Positions 55,599 to 64,000 of a stretch of DNA of 64,000 nucleotides are shown in pieces. The notes below the pieces were generated by a model that was given only the letters and a program-made list of their open reading frames with translations, made no database searches and was not told the DNA's origin. This DNA comes from Streptomyces sp. NBC_00683 (GTDB taxonomy: Bacteria > Actinomycetota > Actinomycetes > Streptomycetales > Streptomycetaceae): assembly GCF_036226745.1 (NCBI RefSeq), contig NZ_CP109013.1, forward strand, positions 3,968,001 to 4,032,000, in the 5' to 3' direction. The first letter of the stretch is position 1, and each line of letters starts with the position of its first letter. Made by a program: the position numbers and the translations under genes.

Positions 55599-55670
55599 GG
55601 AACTTGTTCCGAAGTTGGTTATGAACTGACACCAAGTGGGGACTCTTAGAAGTGAGTTGGCTGCCAACTC
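55599..55670. promoter_or_regulatory. Inverted repeats upstream of GntR gene
   Basis: GGAACTTGTTCC lies at 55599-55610 and GAGTTGG-CTG-CCAACTC at 55654-55670. AACTTGTT and GTTGG half-sites recur between them. Both are AT-richer than the surroundings. Confidence 0.6.
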
Positions 55671-55792
55671 TGCCAACGTCCATTCGTACAGGGCACGTTC
55701 ATCGCTGAATCCGTCCACCGCCGTACGGGTGCAGCTCGCGCATCGGCCGCTTCCCGGAGCCTTCGCTCCCCACCTCCTCAGGAGGGACCGCC

Positions 55793-55960
55793 ATGCCCGT
55801 ACTCATCTTCTTCCTCGAGCGGTATCTGGAGTGGAAATTCGGCGTCATGAGCACCGTCGCCATGTCGTTGCTGGTCGGCGGCTGGAAGGCCGGCAGTGAG
55901 CAGTGCACCACTGCCGGTGCCGTGCTGCTGGCCGTGCTCGTGGTGGGCGCGGCCCTCTAG
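55793..55960 (+). CDS. 55-aa membrane protein
   Basis: The frame begins [17 protein letters not shown] and ends in a hydrophobic [13 protein letters not shown] segment. AGGAGGG lies 7 nt before the ATG, a near-perfect ribosome binding site. It overlaps the convergent acetyltransferase gene by 4 nt. Function unknown. Confidence 0.75.
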   Translation: MPVLIFFLERYLEWKFGVMSTVAMSLLVGGWKAGSEQCTTAGAVLLAVLVVGAAL

Positions 55961-57207
55961 AACATGTCCGGGCACCAGGGCCGCCGCGCCGTACGGAACA
56001 CCGCCTCCGCCGAAGCCGCGGCGCCCGCCCGGTTCTCCTCCGCCCGGCCCAGTGCGGCGAGCCGCAGTGCCGACTCGTCGCCCAGGTACAGCGTCGCCAG
56101 ATCCCCTACGTCCAGAGTGAGGTCGGCACTCTGTGTCGTGGGGGTGCAGGAGGCGCCGGACGGGGAGACGTCCAGCCGGAAACGGCCGGCCGTCAGGCCC
56201 GCCCCGTCCTGGATGTCCAGGACCAGCGTGGCCTCGGTCGCGTACGTGCGGGCCTCCAGGGCCCGGGGTACGTCCAGGAGGCGCAGCCACAGCCAGTCCG
56301 CCTGGGTCACGATGCGGGCGGCCCGGGGGTCCGGGAGGAGGAGGGGAAGCAGGTCGTCGGGGGCGCGGTGGCCGGTGCGGACCGTGGTGATCCAGTCGAT
56401 CGAGCAGAGGAAGAGCCACAGGGCCCGTTCCGCCTCGGGGCTCACCGCGATCATGCTCTTCACCGTCGCCTTGTTCAACGGCTGCTTCGCGTCGCCCCAG
56501 TTGTCGTCGGCCCGGTAGGCGATCAGTCCGTCGACCTCACCGTCCGCCGAGCGGTGGACCGCGTAGAACGGCTCCTTCCACGGATCGTTCGGGGGCAGGT
56601 CGAGCCCGGTGTTGAGCTGCCACCATCGCTGGTCCCGGTTGATCACGCCCGGCTGACGGGCCGCGAGCCGGTCGTGGAGCGCGGGGCCGAGCTTGCGCAC
56701 CTCCGCGCCGTCCACGAAATCGATCCGGCCGCCGTCCTCCTCCGACGGGACCGGCCGGCGCGGGTCCAGACCGGCCCGGGGGACGTCGATCTCCCACTGG
56801 GTGGTCCAGGTCGCCGGGCCGAAGCCGTACCGGCCGTAGATCGGGTACTCGGCTGCGAGGAGCGAGGCGACCACCTCACCCCGCTCCTTCGCCGCCGCCA
56901 GGTCCGCGGTCATCATCCGGCCGAGCAGTCCGCGGCGGCGGTGCGTGGGCGTCACCGTCACGCCGCTGATCGCGTCGGCCCGCACCGTGGCGCCGCCGAC
57001 GACGGACAGTTCCTGGGCGAACGACCGGAACGTCGCCACACACCGCCCGGCGTCGAACACACCCTGGACGCGCGACAGGTCGGTATGCGCCAGACGCCCC
57101 TTGATCTCTTCTTCCGTCGGCACCGTGGAGTTCAGGAACCCGGTGCCCACCGCGCGCAGCCAGTCGGGGTACTCGGACTCGGTGACGGTACGGAGATCAA
57201 GGTTCAT
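55957..57207 (-). CDS. Eis-like GNAT N-acetyltransferase
   Basis: A 416-aa GNAT protein. [30 protein letters not shown] near 83-112 is the acetyl-CoA binding motif. The large second half includes an SCP2-like fold ([18 protein letters not shown]). The length and layout match the Eis family, which acetylates aminoglycosides and protein lysines. The ATG at 57207 is preferred over GTG 57216. Confidence 0.88.
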   Translation of the reverse strand: MNLDLRTVTESEYPDWLRAVGTGFLNSTVPTEEEIKGRLAHTDLSRVQGVFDAGRCVATFRSFAQELSVVGGATVRADAISGVTVTPTHRRRGLLGRMMTADLAAAKERGEVVASLLAAEYPIYGRYGFGPATWTTQWEIDVPRAGLDPRRPVPSEEDGGRIDFVDGAEVRKLGPALHDRLAARQPGVINRDQRWWQLNTGLDLPPNDPWKEPFYAVHRSADGEVDGLIAYRADDNWGDAKQPLNKATVKSMIAVSPEAERALWLFLCSIDWITTVRTGHRAPDDLLPLLLPDPRAARIVTQADWLWLRLLDVPRALEARTYATEATLVLDIQDGAGLTAGRFRLDVSPSGASCTPTTQSADLTLDVGDLATLYLGDESALRLAALGRAEENRAGAAASAEAVFRTARRPWCPDMF

Positions 57208-57268
57208 GGGCCCCACGCTAAGCAGAATCCCGCCGGAAAGTCGCGCGCATTTCGACGGGCTCCGGCAC

Positions 57269-57327
57269 CCCCTTGAGCCGGTACCCCTTGAGCCGGTACG
57301 CCGGATCGAGCCGGTACGCCGGATCAG
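57269..57327. repeat. Short tandem repeats (15 and 18 bp)
   Basis: CCCCTTGAGCCGGTA occurs twice in a row (57269-57298), followed by an 18-bp relative CGCCGGATCGAGCCGGTA (57299-57316) and a partial fourth unit that runs into the asparaginase stop. Confidence 0.75.
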
Positions 57328-58292
57328 AACGCCGCGCGGATCCGGCCGACCTCCACGGCGCCGCCCAGCAGCGGTGCCCTGCCGATGCGGGACACCACCG
57401 GAGCGTCGACACCGAGCAGTTCCAGCGCACGGGCCAGCACCGGGCCCAGCGCACGCGTCGAACCGTCGTCGATCTTGAAGGCCAGCGCCCTGCCGTCCGC
57501 GAGCGCCACCGCCTGGACCGCCTCGGCGCCCATCTTCGAGAGCGTGCCGGGCACTTCGCGCATCAGCCAGGTGTCCGGGCGCCGCGTCCCGGCGACGAAC
57601 TCCGGGTGCGCCCGCATCGCGTCGGCGACCCGGCGCTCCGCGGTGCCGGGCTCCGCCAGGACGAACGTACGGAACGCGCGGGCCAGGCCCACCAGGCCGA
57701 TCGCCATCAGCGGGGCCCCGCAGCCGTCCGTGCCGACCGCCGCGACCGGCTCGCCCGCCGCTTCCGCGACCACCTGGCCGACGAGCTGCTGCAGCGGATG
57801 CGCCGGGTCGAGGTACGTCGAGGTGTCCCAGCCGTTCTGTACGCAGACGGCGAGCATCGCCGCGTGCTTGCCGGAGCAGTTCATCGTGAGCGGCTCCCGC
57901 ACCCGCCCCGCGGCGAGGTACGCCTCCGCCTCCACCGGGTCCAGCGGAAGGTCCGGCGGGGTCTGGAGGTCGTCCGGCTTCAGTCCGTGCTCGGCGAGCA
58001 TCGTGCGGACGAGGTCGAGGTGGAAGTCCTCCCCCGAGTGGCTCGCGGCGGCCAGTGCCAGCCGCTCCCCCGACAGGTCCAGCCCGGCCCTCAGGATCGC
58101 GGCGGCCTGCATCGGCTTGTTGGACGAGCGCGGGAAGACGGGGGCCGCCGGGTCGCCGAGCGCGTACTCCACACGTCCGTCGGCGGCCAGCACGACCAGC
58201 GATCCCCGGTGGTGGCCCTCGGTGAAACCGGACCGTACGACCTCGGCCAGGACCGGGAGCGCGGGGGACGCGGCGGGAGATATGGAGGTCAT
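57324..58292 (-). CDS. Asparaginase (type II-like family)
   Basis: A 322-aa protein of the asparaginase-II (PF06089) family of actinobacteria, which hydrolyses asparagine to aspartate and ammonia. [16 protein letters not shown] near 20-35, [19 protein letters not shown] near 136-154 and [13 protein letters not shown] near 188-200 are the family's conserved segments. It lies next to rsiG in several Streptomyces. Confidence 0.85.
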   Translation of the reverse strand: MTSISPAASPALPVLAEVVRSGFTEGHHRGSLVVLAADGRVEYALGDPAAPVFPRSSNKPMQAAAILRAGLDLSGERLALAAASHSGEDFHLDLVRTMLAEHGLKPDDLQTPPDLPLDPVEAEAYLAAGRVREPLTMNCSGKHAAMLAVCVQNGWDTSTYLDPAHPLQQLVGQVVAEAAGEPVAAVGTDGCGAPLMAIGLVGLARAFRTFVLAEPGTAERRVADAMRAHPEFVAGTRRPDTWLMREVPGTLSKMGAEAVQAVALADGRALAFKIDDGSTRALGPVLARALELLGVDAPVVSRIGRAPLLGGAVEVGRIRAAF

Positions 58293-58346
58293 GGTGGCGG
58301 GTGGCCTTCCGGGGGCGGGGCGGGACCTGCCCCCGGAAGGGTCGCT

Positions 58347-59033
58347 TCAGGCGAGCAGATCGTCTACTTGTGCTTCTCCGTCACGGTACCTGCGGGCGAT
58401 CTCCGCGCTGCAATCGTCCACGGTGCGCTGGAGCCGGTGCCGGCGCCGGGAGACCTGCTGTTCGTAGCGGACGAGCCGTCCCATCGCGGTGAGCAGCTCT
58501 TCGTCCGTCCGGGCGTCGAGGTCGGACAGTTCGACCTCGGCGAGCGTGTCCGCGGCCAGCTGCCGGTACTCGTCGCTGCGCGGCGTGGTGAGGGTGACGT
58601 GCCGCGCCGAGGAGCGGTGGACGGACGGGGTGTCGGCGAGGATCTCCGAGAGCCGGTCCACCACCGGCGACTCCGGCCCGGAGCGGCCGGCGAGCTCGGC
58701 ACGCAGGATGTCGATCCGGCCCTGGACCAGACGGCGTACGTAACTCAGGTCCGCCTCGTCGCGTTGCGCGTCACGGCGGAGCGTGCGCAGTTCCGGCAGC
58801 CTCAGTCCGCGGAACTCGGGCTGCGGACGCACGGAGGCGAGTCCTTCCCCGGCCCCGCCGTTCCCCGTCTGTCCCGGTACGGACAGGGGTCCGGCCAGTG
58901 TCGTGGGCAGCTGCGCGGACAACGGGCCCTGTGCGGGCGAGGCGCCGGTCCGCTGTACGGGCGGGCGCACGGTACCGGGAGTACGTGTCACCGGTACGAC
59001 TCCGGGTGATGGCCCGGTTCCATGTGTGGTCAT
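58347..59033 (-). CDS. rsiG: RsiG, c-di-GMP-dependent anti-sigma factor of WhiG
   Basis: A 228-aa protein. Two copies of the RsiG signature E-x3-S-x2-R-x3-Q-x3-D are present: [16 protein letters not shown] near 98-114 and [16 protein letters not shown] near 195-211. In Streptomyces, RsiG binds two c-di-GMP through these helices and holds the sporulation sigma factor WhiG inactive. The Pro/Thr-rich N-terminal ~75 residues look disordered. The ATG at 59033 is used. Confidence 0.9.
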   Translation of the reverse strand: MTTHGTGPSPGVVPVTRTPGTVRPPVQRTGASPAQGPLSAQLPTTLAGPLSVPGQTGNGGAGEGLASVRPQPEFRGLRLPELRTLRRDAQRDEADLSYVRRLVQGRIDILRAELAGRSGPESPVVDRLSEILADTPSVHRSSARHVTLTTPRSDEYRQLAADTLAEVELSDLDARTDEELLTAMGRLVRYEQQVSRRRHRLQRTVDDCSAEIARRYRDGEAQVDDLLA

Positions 59034-59148
59034 GATGTTCCGTCCCCTCGACCGGTGCGTCGGCACACCGACATCGTGCATCGTGCCACTACGCACGGTG
59101 CTCACGCAGGTGCTCTGTACCCGTTCAGCCCAAGATAGGTTGGTCTGT

Positions 59149-59598
59149 ATGCGTGCAGTGATACAGAGAGTGGACGGCGCGAGCGTCGCCGTCGCGGGCA
59201 CCTCCGACGATCCGTCGGGGGCGGGAACCGTCGGCGAGATCGTCGGTGAGGGACTGTGTGTGCTGGTGGGGGTCACTCACGGGGACACCGCGGAGAAGGC
59301 GGCGCAGCTTGCCCGCAAGCTCTGGACCCTGCGGATCCTGGAGGGCGAGAAGTCCTGCTCGGACGTGAATGCACCACTTTTGGTCATTTCGCAGTTCACT
59401 CTCTACGGGGACGCCAGGAAGGGCCGCAGGCCCACCTGGAACGCCGCCGCCCCCGGCGAGGTCGCCGAACCGCTGGTGGACGAGGTGGTGGCGCAGTTGC
59501 GCGCACTGGGCGCACAGGTGGAGACGGGCCGCTTCGGGGCGGACATGCGTGTCTCGCTCACGAACCACGGCCCGTTCACCGTACTGATCGACGTGTAG
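59149..59598 (+). CDS. dtd: D-aminoacyl-tRNA deacylase
   Basis: A 149-aa enzyme that removes D-amino acids from mischarged tRNAs. [15 protein letters not shown] opens the family, with [24 protein letters not shown] near 79-102 and the Gly-cisPro loop in [13 protein letters not shown] at the end. The ATG at 59149 has no ribosome binding site; a leaderless message is likely. Length is normal. Confidence 0.95.
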   Translation: MRAVIQRVDGASVAVAGTSDDPSGAGTVGEIVGEGLCVLVGVTHGDTAEKAAQLARKLWTLRILEGEKSCSDVNAPLLVISQFTLYGDARKGRRPTWNAAAPGEVAEPLVDEVVAQLRALGAQVETGRFGADMRVSLTNHGPFTVLIDV

Positions 59599-59629
59599 CA
59601 GCGCGGGTGGACAGCCGCGCGTAGGAGGT

Positions 59630-60595
59630 CTACGGCTCGACGACCGTCTCCTGGGCCGCCGCGGTGTCACCCGCGATCAGTTCCGCGTCCACGGCCACGT
59701 TCCGCTTCACCAGCGCCAGGGCGATCGGGCCCAGCTCGTGGTGGCGGGCCGACGTGGTGATGAAGCCGAGCTGACGGCCGTCCTCCCCGTCGGCGGCCAG
59801 CCGGACCGGCGTTCCGTGGCCGGGCAGGAACACCTCGCTGCCGTCCAGGTGCAGGAAGACCAGCCGGCGCGGCGGCTTCCCCAGGTTGTGGACACGGGCG
59901 ACCGTCTCCTGCCCCCGGTAGCAGCCCTTCTGCAGATGCACGGCGGTGCCGATCCAGCCCAGCTCGTGCGGGATGGTCCGGTGGTCGGTCTCGAAGCCGA
60001 GGCGCGGACGGTGCGACTCGATGCGCAGCGCCTCGTACGCCAGGATGCCGACGGCGGGACCGTGCCCGGCGGCGTACGTCTCCAGGTCGGCGCGCGGCAG
60101 GAAGAGGTCACGGCCGTGCGGCGTCTCCCGTACGGCGACACCGTCCGGGACCTCGGCGATGGACCCGGCCGGGAGATGGACGACGGCGAAGTCCTCGGTG
60201 CGGTCGGCGACCTCGACCCGGTAGAAGAACTTCATCGACTCCAGATAGGCGATCAGCTCGCCCTGCGTCTCCGGCTCGACGTGCATCCACACCGTCGTGC
60301 CGTCGTCGACGAGGTAGAGGGCGTGCTCGATGTGCCCGTTGGCGGAGAGGATCAGCGCCTCGGTCGCCTGGTTCGGCGCCAGGTCACTGACGTGCTGGGT
60401 GAGCAGCAGGTGCAGCCAGGTCAGGCGGTCGCCGCCGGTGACCGTGACGACACCCCGGTGCGAGAGGTCGACGAGGCCGCGGCCGTCGGCAAGCGCGCGT
60501 TGCTCGCGGAACAGGTCGCCGTAGTGCGCGGCGACGCCTTCGTCGCGCCCTTCGGCGGGGACGGCGCCGGGCAGGGACAGCAAGGGGCTCTTCAT
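59630..60595 (-). CDS. ygfZ: YgfZ/GcvT-family folate-binding protein
   Basis: A 321-aa protein with the YgfZ signature KGCYRGQETVARVHNLGKPPRRL near 228-250, including the conserved Cys. The N-terminal GcvT-like part has LSHRGVVTVTGGDRLTWLHLLLT. It supports Fe-S cluster repair and tetrahydrofolate metabolism. It ends beside dtd in a convergent layout. Confidence 0.92.
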   Translation of the reverse strand: MKSPLLSLPGAVPAEGRDEGVAAHYGDLFREQRALADGRGLVDLSHRGVVTVTGGDRLTWLHLLLTQHVSDLAPNQATEALILSANGHIEHALYLVDDGTTVWMHVEPETQGELIAYLESMKFFYRVEVADRTEDFAVVHLPAGSIAEVPDGVAVRETPHGRDLFLPRADLETYAAGHGPAVGILAYEALRIESHRPRLGFETDHRTIPHELGWIGTAVHLQKGCYRGQETVARVHNLGKPPRRLVFLHLDGSEVFLPGHGTPVRLAADGEDGRQLGFITTSARHHELGPIALALVKRNVAVDAELIAGDTAAAQETVVEP

Positions 60596-60616
60596 GCGAC
60601 CAGCGTACGACTCGGG

Positions 60617-61111
60617 CTACGGCTCGCTACGGGGCGCCTCTGCCGGAGCGGCCCCCTCGGGGCCGGCGTCCGCCTCTTCCGCGGCGTCCGCCGCCTTCGC
60701 CGCACAGTCCGCGCAGCGGCCGAAGATCGCGAAGTGCTTCATGTCGGTCTCGAAGCCGAACGCGCCGCGGAGCTTCGCGGTGAAGTCGGCGACCACGTCT
60801 ACATCGGCCTCGATGACGTTCGTACAGTCCCGGCAGACCAGGTGGATGTGGTGGTGGCGGTCGGCCAGGTGGTACGTCGGAGCCCCGTGCCCCAGATGCG
60901 CGTGGCTGACCAGCCCGAGCTCCTCCAGGAGCTCCAGGGTCCGGTAGACGGTGGAGATGTTCACGCCCGACGCGGTCCTGCGCACCTCGCAGAGGATGTC
61001 GTCGGGCGTCGCGTGCTCCAGCCGGTCGACCGCCTCCAGGACAAGCTGACGCTGCGGCGTCAGCCGGTAGCCACGCTGCCGAAGATCGGTCTTCCAGTCG
61101 GTGCTCACCAC
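60617..61111 (-). CDS. nur: Nickel-responsive Fur-family regulator
   Basis: A 164-aa Fur-family protein. The winged helix (LRQRGYRLTPQRQLVLEAV, then VNISTVYRTLELLEELGL) is followed by the metal domain. His33, His86, His88 and His90 match the M-site, and His70, His72 and His126 match the nickel site reported for Streptomyces Nur. Cys93, Cys96, Cys133 and Cys136 form the structural zinc site. Nur represses nickel uptake and the iron superoxide dismutase. An Ala/Glu-rich tail follows. Confidence 0.9.
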   Translation of the reverse strand: MVSTDWKTDLRQRGYRLTPQRQLVLEAVDRLEHATPDDILCEVRRTASGVNISTVYRTLELLEELGLVSHAHLGHGAPTYHLADRHHHIHLVCRDCTNVIEADVDVVADFTAKLRGAFGFETDMKHFAIFGRCADCAAKAADAAEEADAGPEGAAPAEAPRSEP

Positions 61112-61179
61112 AGGCCCAGTGTAGGGCGGGGCCGGACACCGGCACGTCTGTGCCGGAAAGCCGGGAAGCCGGTCAGCTC

Positions 61180-61752
61180 CTACTTGAAGAAGGCGATGCC
61201 GTCGTCAGGCAGGTCCCCGAGGCCCCTCGCCATCTCGGCGACCTCCTCCGGAGTGACGACCTTCTTCAGGTGCGCCGACATGTACGGCCGCAGCTCCACA
61301 TCGGGGGTGGCCTTCTCGCCGACCCACATCAGGTCGCTGTTCACATAGCCGTAGAGCCGCTTGCCACCGCTGTACGGGCCGGAGGCCGCGGTGCGGGCCA
61401 CCGCGTCGGTGACCACGTCGATCTGCGGCTTCTGCTTGGCCAGCTCGCCGTACCAGATCTCGACGATGCCCTGGTCGCGGACCATGACGATCTCGACCTT
61501 GCGGTCCTTGTCGATGCGCCAGTAGCCGGACTCGGTCTCCAGCGGCTTGACCTGCTTGCCCTCGGCGTCCAGCACCCAGGAGTGCGAGACGTACTCGAGG
61601 AAGTCCCGGCCGTCGTGGCTGAAGGTGACTTCCTGGCCGAAGTTGCACTTCTCGGCGCCGGGGAAGTCGGAGACGCCCGCACCCGCCCAGTTGCCGAGGA
61701 GGAAGGCCAGCGGCACGAGGTCCGGGTGGAGGTCGGACGGAATCTCGATCAT
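61180..61752 (-). CDS. Nitrobindin-like FABP-family protein (DUF1794)
   Basis: A 190-aa small beta-barrel protein. FLLGNWAGAGVSDFPG near 18-33 is the GxWxGxG signature, and LRPYMSAHLKKV near 160-171 carries the likely proximal His of a haem site. Nitrobindins bind haem and isomerise peroxynitrite. The ATG is near the divergence from the small gene at 61802. It lies 68 bp upstream of nur on the same strand, so co-transcription is possible. Confidence 0.87.
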   Translation of the reverse strand: MIEIPSDLHPDLVPLAFLLGNWAGAGVSDFPGAEKCNFGQEVTFSHDGRDFLEYVSHSWVLDAEGKQVKPLETESGYWRIDKDRKVEIVMVRDQGIVEIWYGELAKQKPQIDVVTDAVARTAASGPYSGGKRLYGYVNSDLMWVGEKATPDVELRPYMSAHLKKVVTPEEVAEMARGLGDLPDDGIAFFK

Positions 61753-61801
61753 GAGCGGCTCAGTCGATCTGTGAGGTGTACGGGCAGGTGTTCGGCGAGG
61801 G

Positions 61802-61903
61802 TCAGCGCTGGCCCTGGTACAGCTTCTTCACGGTCACTACGGAGAAGGCGAGCACGCCGACGCAGACCAGGATCAGCAGGGCGGAGAAGAATGCCTCAAG
61901 CAC
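61802..61903 (-). CDS. 33-aa membrane peptide
   Basis: A short frame from GTG 61903 encodes one hydrophobic helix (FFSALLILVCVGVLAFSVVTV) and a basic KKLYQGQR end. GAGGAG lies about 7 nt before the start. Its tidy length, signal and setting argue for a real small membrane protein. Function unknown. Confidence 0.65.
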   Translation of the reverse strand: MLEAFFSALLILVCVGVLAFSVVTVKKLYQGQR

Positions 61904-61944
61904 GGGGAGCTCCTCGGGACTAACGACGTGACGGCGGTACAGGA

Positions 61945-62001
61945 CCGGGCCCCCAGCCTAATGGGTGGGGGCCCGGCACGGCGGTCCGGGGTTTCCCCCG
62001 G
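61945..62001 (-). terminator. Twin hairpins after the membrane-protein cluster
   Basis: CCGGGCCCCC/GGGGGCCCGG (61945-61976) and CCGGGG/CCCCGG (61986-62001) follow each other past the stop of the gene ending at 62008. Both stems are perfect. Confidence 0.72.
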
Positions 62002-62007
62002 GCGCGG

Positions 62008-62949
62008 TCAGCCCAGCAGCTGGTTCTGCAGGACGACGGTCTGGTGGAACGGAACCGTTTCCGTGCCCGCCGCGCCCTTCCGGGTGTGGACGACGAGGGC
62101 GACGGTGTCCCCGGCCAGCACGTACGCGTGGCGGACCTGCTCCGCGCCGTACGGCTTCGCCTCGGTGTACACGCGGGGCGTGGTGTACTCCACGCCGCCC
62201 GTGCCCGGCCATTCGTCGTCGGTGGCGGCCTCGGTGAGCCCGGCGAGCGGCTGCGGGTACGACTCGTCCCCGAAGAGCTCGTCCTGGAACTCGGTGGAGT
62301 ACGCCACCGAGTTGAACTGGAGCAGATAGACCCGGGACGACGTGCCGTCCGGCATGGTCCAGCTGCGGGCCGCGATGTGCCGCAGGGCGGAGTCGGTCAG
62401 CCGCTGGGTGATCTCCGCCCGGTCGTCCTTCGGGTACTCGGAGACGTACTGCGCGGTGGTGACCCAGCCGTCGGCCTTCTTGTCCACCTTCGCACCGGCC
62501 GGGGCCGGCAGGAGGAGGCGCCGCAGGTCGGCGTGGTGGACCTCCGCGGTGTTGGCGTCACTGAACGGGCGGAGCGCGTCGGCCGGGAGGGCGGGCAGGG
62601 TCAGCCGGGGGTAGTCCCAGCGCCCGTCGTCCTCGGTGGCCAGTCCGGGTACGTCGGTGCGCTTCATCGACGTGATGCCCGCGGCCGTGCCGGCGCCGAG
62701 ACCCCCGAGGACCAGCACGGCGGCGGTCCACCGGGCGACGGCCCGCAGCACCCGGCGCGGCGGCCGGGGCGGGACCTGCGGGAGGTCCTGCTGCGGGTCC
62801 TGGTGGTCCTGCTGCGGCGGGTCCTGCTGAGGCGCCTGCTGCGGGAGGTCCTGCGAGGGCGGGTCCTGCGGCACCGGAGGCGGGGGCAGCGGGGGGAGGT
62901 CCTTGGCGGGGGCGGCCTCGTCGATCGGTTCCGCCGTCTTCTCGGTCAT
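62008..62949 (-). CDS. Single-pass membrane protein, unknown
   Basis: A 313-aa protein with a Pro/Gln-rich cytoplasmic start (about 1-65), one membrane segment at 75-92 and an external domain with no recognised fold. Its ATG overlaps the upstream stop by 4 nt. It is the last of three coupled genes of similar plan. Confidence 0.7.
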   Translation of the reverse strand: MTEKTAEPIDEAAPAKDLPPLPPPPVPQDPPSQDLPQQAPQQDPPQQDHQDPQQDLPQVPPRPPRRVLRAVARWTAAVLVLGGLGAGTAAGITSMKRTDVPGLATEDDGRWDYPRLTLPALPADALRPFSDANTAEVHHADLRRLLLPAPAGAKVDKKADGWVTTAQYVSEYPKDDRAEITQRLTDSALRHIAARSWTMPDGTSSRVYLLQFNSVAYSTEFQDELFGDESYPQPLAGLTEAATDDEWPGTGGVEYTTPRVYTEAKPYGAEQVRHAYVLAGDTVALVVHTRKGAAGTETVPFHQTVVLQNQLLG

Positions 62950-63782
62950 ACGTACTCCCCCGGGGACGTGATGTGCTCCAGCTGGTCCTTCAGCAGTTCG
63001 GCGACAGCGGCCTTGTCGAAGGGCTTGATGCCGGCCGCCGAGACGCTGATGCCCAGCTCACCGTCGTACGCCATGCAGACCATGTTCTCGAGCTTGTCCT
63101 TGCTGTCCTTGGGCGTCAGGAAGCACGTGGCCTTGCGCGTCTGGCCCGTGATCTTCGGCCCGTCGCGGAAGATGCCGAGGGCGTCGAAGAGCTCCCGCTT
63201 GAAGGTGTAGAGATCCCGGACGGCCTTCTTGTCCTTCATCCGCATGATCTGGGTGGTCACGACCAGGTCGTTGGACTCCGACACGTACGAACGGGCGGCG
63301 AAGCCCTGCACGCGGAGCTTGTCCACCCGCTTGTCGAACTCCCGGCGCTGCTTGCCCGCGAGCCCGCGGTTGGACTGCTTCATCGCGGCGGCGGCCTCCT
63401 TGCCGCTGACCTCGCCGTCGTTGCCGAGATCCTCGACATCGGGTCCGAGCCGGTAGCCGGCGGGAACGGGCAGCATCAGCTTGCCGAGCTCCGTGTCGGC
63501 CCGGCCCCGGTCGGTGCCGGCTGCCGGGTCCTTGAGCGGCCCGTGATCGGCCATGTCCCAGACGGTCGTCTCGACGGACCGGTCCGCGCCGTCGACCGTG
63601 ATCGCCGTGTACGCGGCCGCACCGCCGACGGCACCGATCACCAGGACGGCGGGAAGCGCGGTGAGGAGGATCCGGCGGACCTTGCCCGGACGTGCCGGGG
63701 CGTCCTGGAGCGGAGACGCGTCGGGCGCCTCGGCTGTCGCGTCTGCGGTTGCGTCGGCGGCGGGCGGAATGACGTCGTTCAC
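62946..63782 (-). CDS. Single-pass membrane protein, unknown
   Basis: A 278-aa protein: a disordered Ala/Asp-rich N-terminus to about 30, a membrane segment at 37-58 (ILLTALPAVLVIGAVGGAAAYTA), and an external domain with LMLPVPAGYRLGPDVEDLG. That last segment resembles LLLPAPAGAK of the next gene, so the two may be distant paralogues. GTG start, overlapping the upstream stop (GTGA). Confidence 0.7.
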   Translation of the reverse strand: MNDVIPPAADATADATAEAPDASPLQDAPARPGKVRRILLTALPAVLVIGAVGGAAAYTAITVDGADRSVETTVWDMADHGPLKDPAAGTDRGRADTELGKLMLPVPAGYRLGPDVEDLGNDGEVSGKEAAAAMKQSNRGLAGKQRREFDKRVDKLRVQGFAARSYVSESNDLVVTTQIMRMKDKKAVRDLYTFKRELFDALGIFRDGPKITGQTRKATCFLTPKDSKDKLENMVCMAYDGELGISVSAAGIKPFDKAAVAELLKDQLEHITSPGEYV

Positions 63783-64000
63783 AGGAGCTCCAGCTGTCGC
63801 TCGGCCAGCGTCCGGATGTCCTTCTTGCTGATCGGCTCGGTGTCGAAGACGTTGATCTCGACCATGATGTCGCCGCGGTGCATGACGGCCCTGGCCCTGT
63901 AGAGCGGCATGTAGCCGGGCTCCCGGTGGACGCCGTACAGGTAGTAGCGGCCGCTGGCGCTGCCCTTGACCGGATCGCCTTCGTTGCCGGCGCCGCGCTC
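63779..64000 (-). CDS. C-terminal part of a third coupled protein (partial)
   Basis: The last 73 codons of a frame that enters from beyond the window. They include SASGRYYLYGVHREPGYMPL and RAVMHRGDIMVEINVFD, a beta-rich domain. The stop overlaps the next start (GTGA), so it heads or continues the three-gene cluster. Function unknown. Confidence 0.7.
   Translation of the reverse strand, partial: ERGAGNEGDPVKGSASGRYYLYGVHREPGYMPLYRARAVMHRGDIMVEINVFDTEPISKKDIRTLAERQLELL

Overview
The window is high-GC actinobacterial DNA, almost certainly from a Streptomyces chromosome. The case rests on the mycothiol glycosyltransferase MshA, an RsiG-type anti-sigma factor, the nickel regulator Nur, frequent GTG starts with 1-8 nt gene overlaps, and a plasmid-like integrated element with pSAM2-style genes.

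Region 1 (about 1-18,250) is an actinomycete integrative and conjugative element (AICE). Its backbone reads right to left: GntR repressor (KorSA-like) and divergent Nudix protein (Pif-like), a TraB/FtsK DNA pump, DUF2637/Spd-like small membrane proteins, a RepSA-type HUH replication initiator, excisionase and tyrosine integrase. Copies of a 16-bp palindromic motif (ACTCCTRTACATGAGT) sit before the transfer operon and at the start of the Nudix gene, so the repressor probably controls both. Cargo fills 8.25-17.16 kb. It holds a DNA methyltransferase / HEPN / DUF262 cassette, a six-gene overlapping operon with its own GntR gene and a second divergent GntR gene, and a translationally coupled pair of a DUF4365-type nuclease and an unrecognised 407-aa protein. 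Inverted 47-bp copies (41/47 identical) flank this cargo. A GIY-YIG-like gene follows. The element appears to end inside the 3' end of a protein-coding gene, of which only the last codons and the terminator remain (18,250-18,349).

Region 2 (18.4-29.5 kb) is variable chromosome: a DCC-thioredoxin / HTTM / DUF5819 cluster, a secreted ice-binding-family (DUF3494) protein with a repetitive tail, a membrane-lipid cluster (PAP2, YihY/BrkB, PAP2-diacylglycerol kinase fusion), a MerR regulator, a toxin-antitoxin-like pair and a phosphotransferase.

Region 3 (29.5-55.6 kb) mixes core and adaptive genes: a TAT-exported beta-helix protein, YbjN, mshA, a methyltransferase, NlpC/P60 peptidase, receiver-PP2C phosphatase, DUF2516, HbhA-like protein, XRE regulator, Nudix, a Rox-like rifampin monooxygenase preceded by a rifamycin-associated element, a UvrA-like ABC ATPase, VOC and AraC proteins, a MarR-MFS-PPOX-HAD run, two TetR genes and a divergent drug-type ABC exporter, a phosphotransferase, a HAD enzyme and a GntR regulator.

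Region 4 (55.8-64.0 kb) is conserved Streptomyces core: Eis-like acetyltransferase, asparaginase, rsiG, dtd, ygfZ, nur, a nitrobindin-like protein, several very small proteins, and three overlapping genes for single-pass membrane proteins that run off the window edge.

The best candidates for an undescribed system are the two cargo cassettes at 8,248-11,345 and 15,354-17,113.
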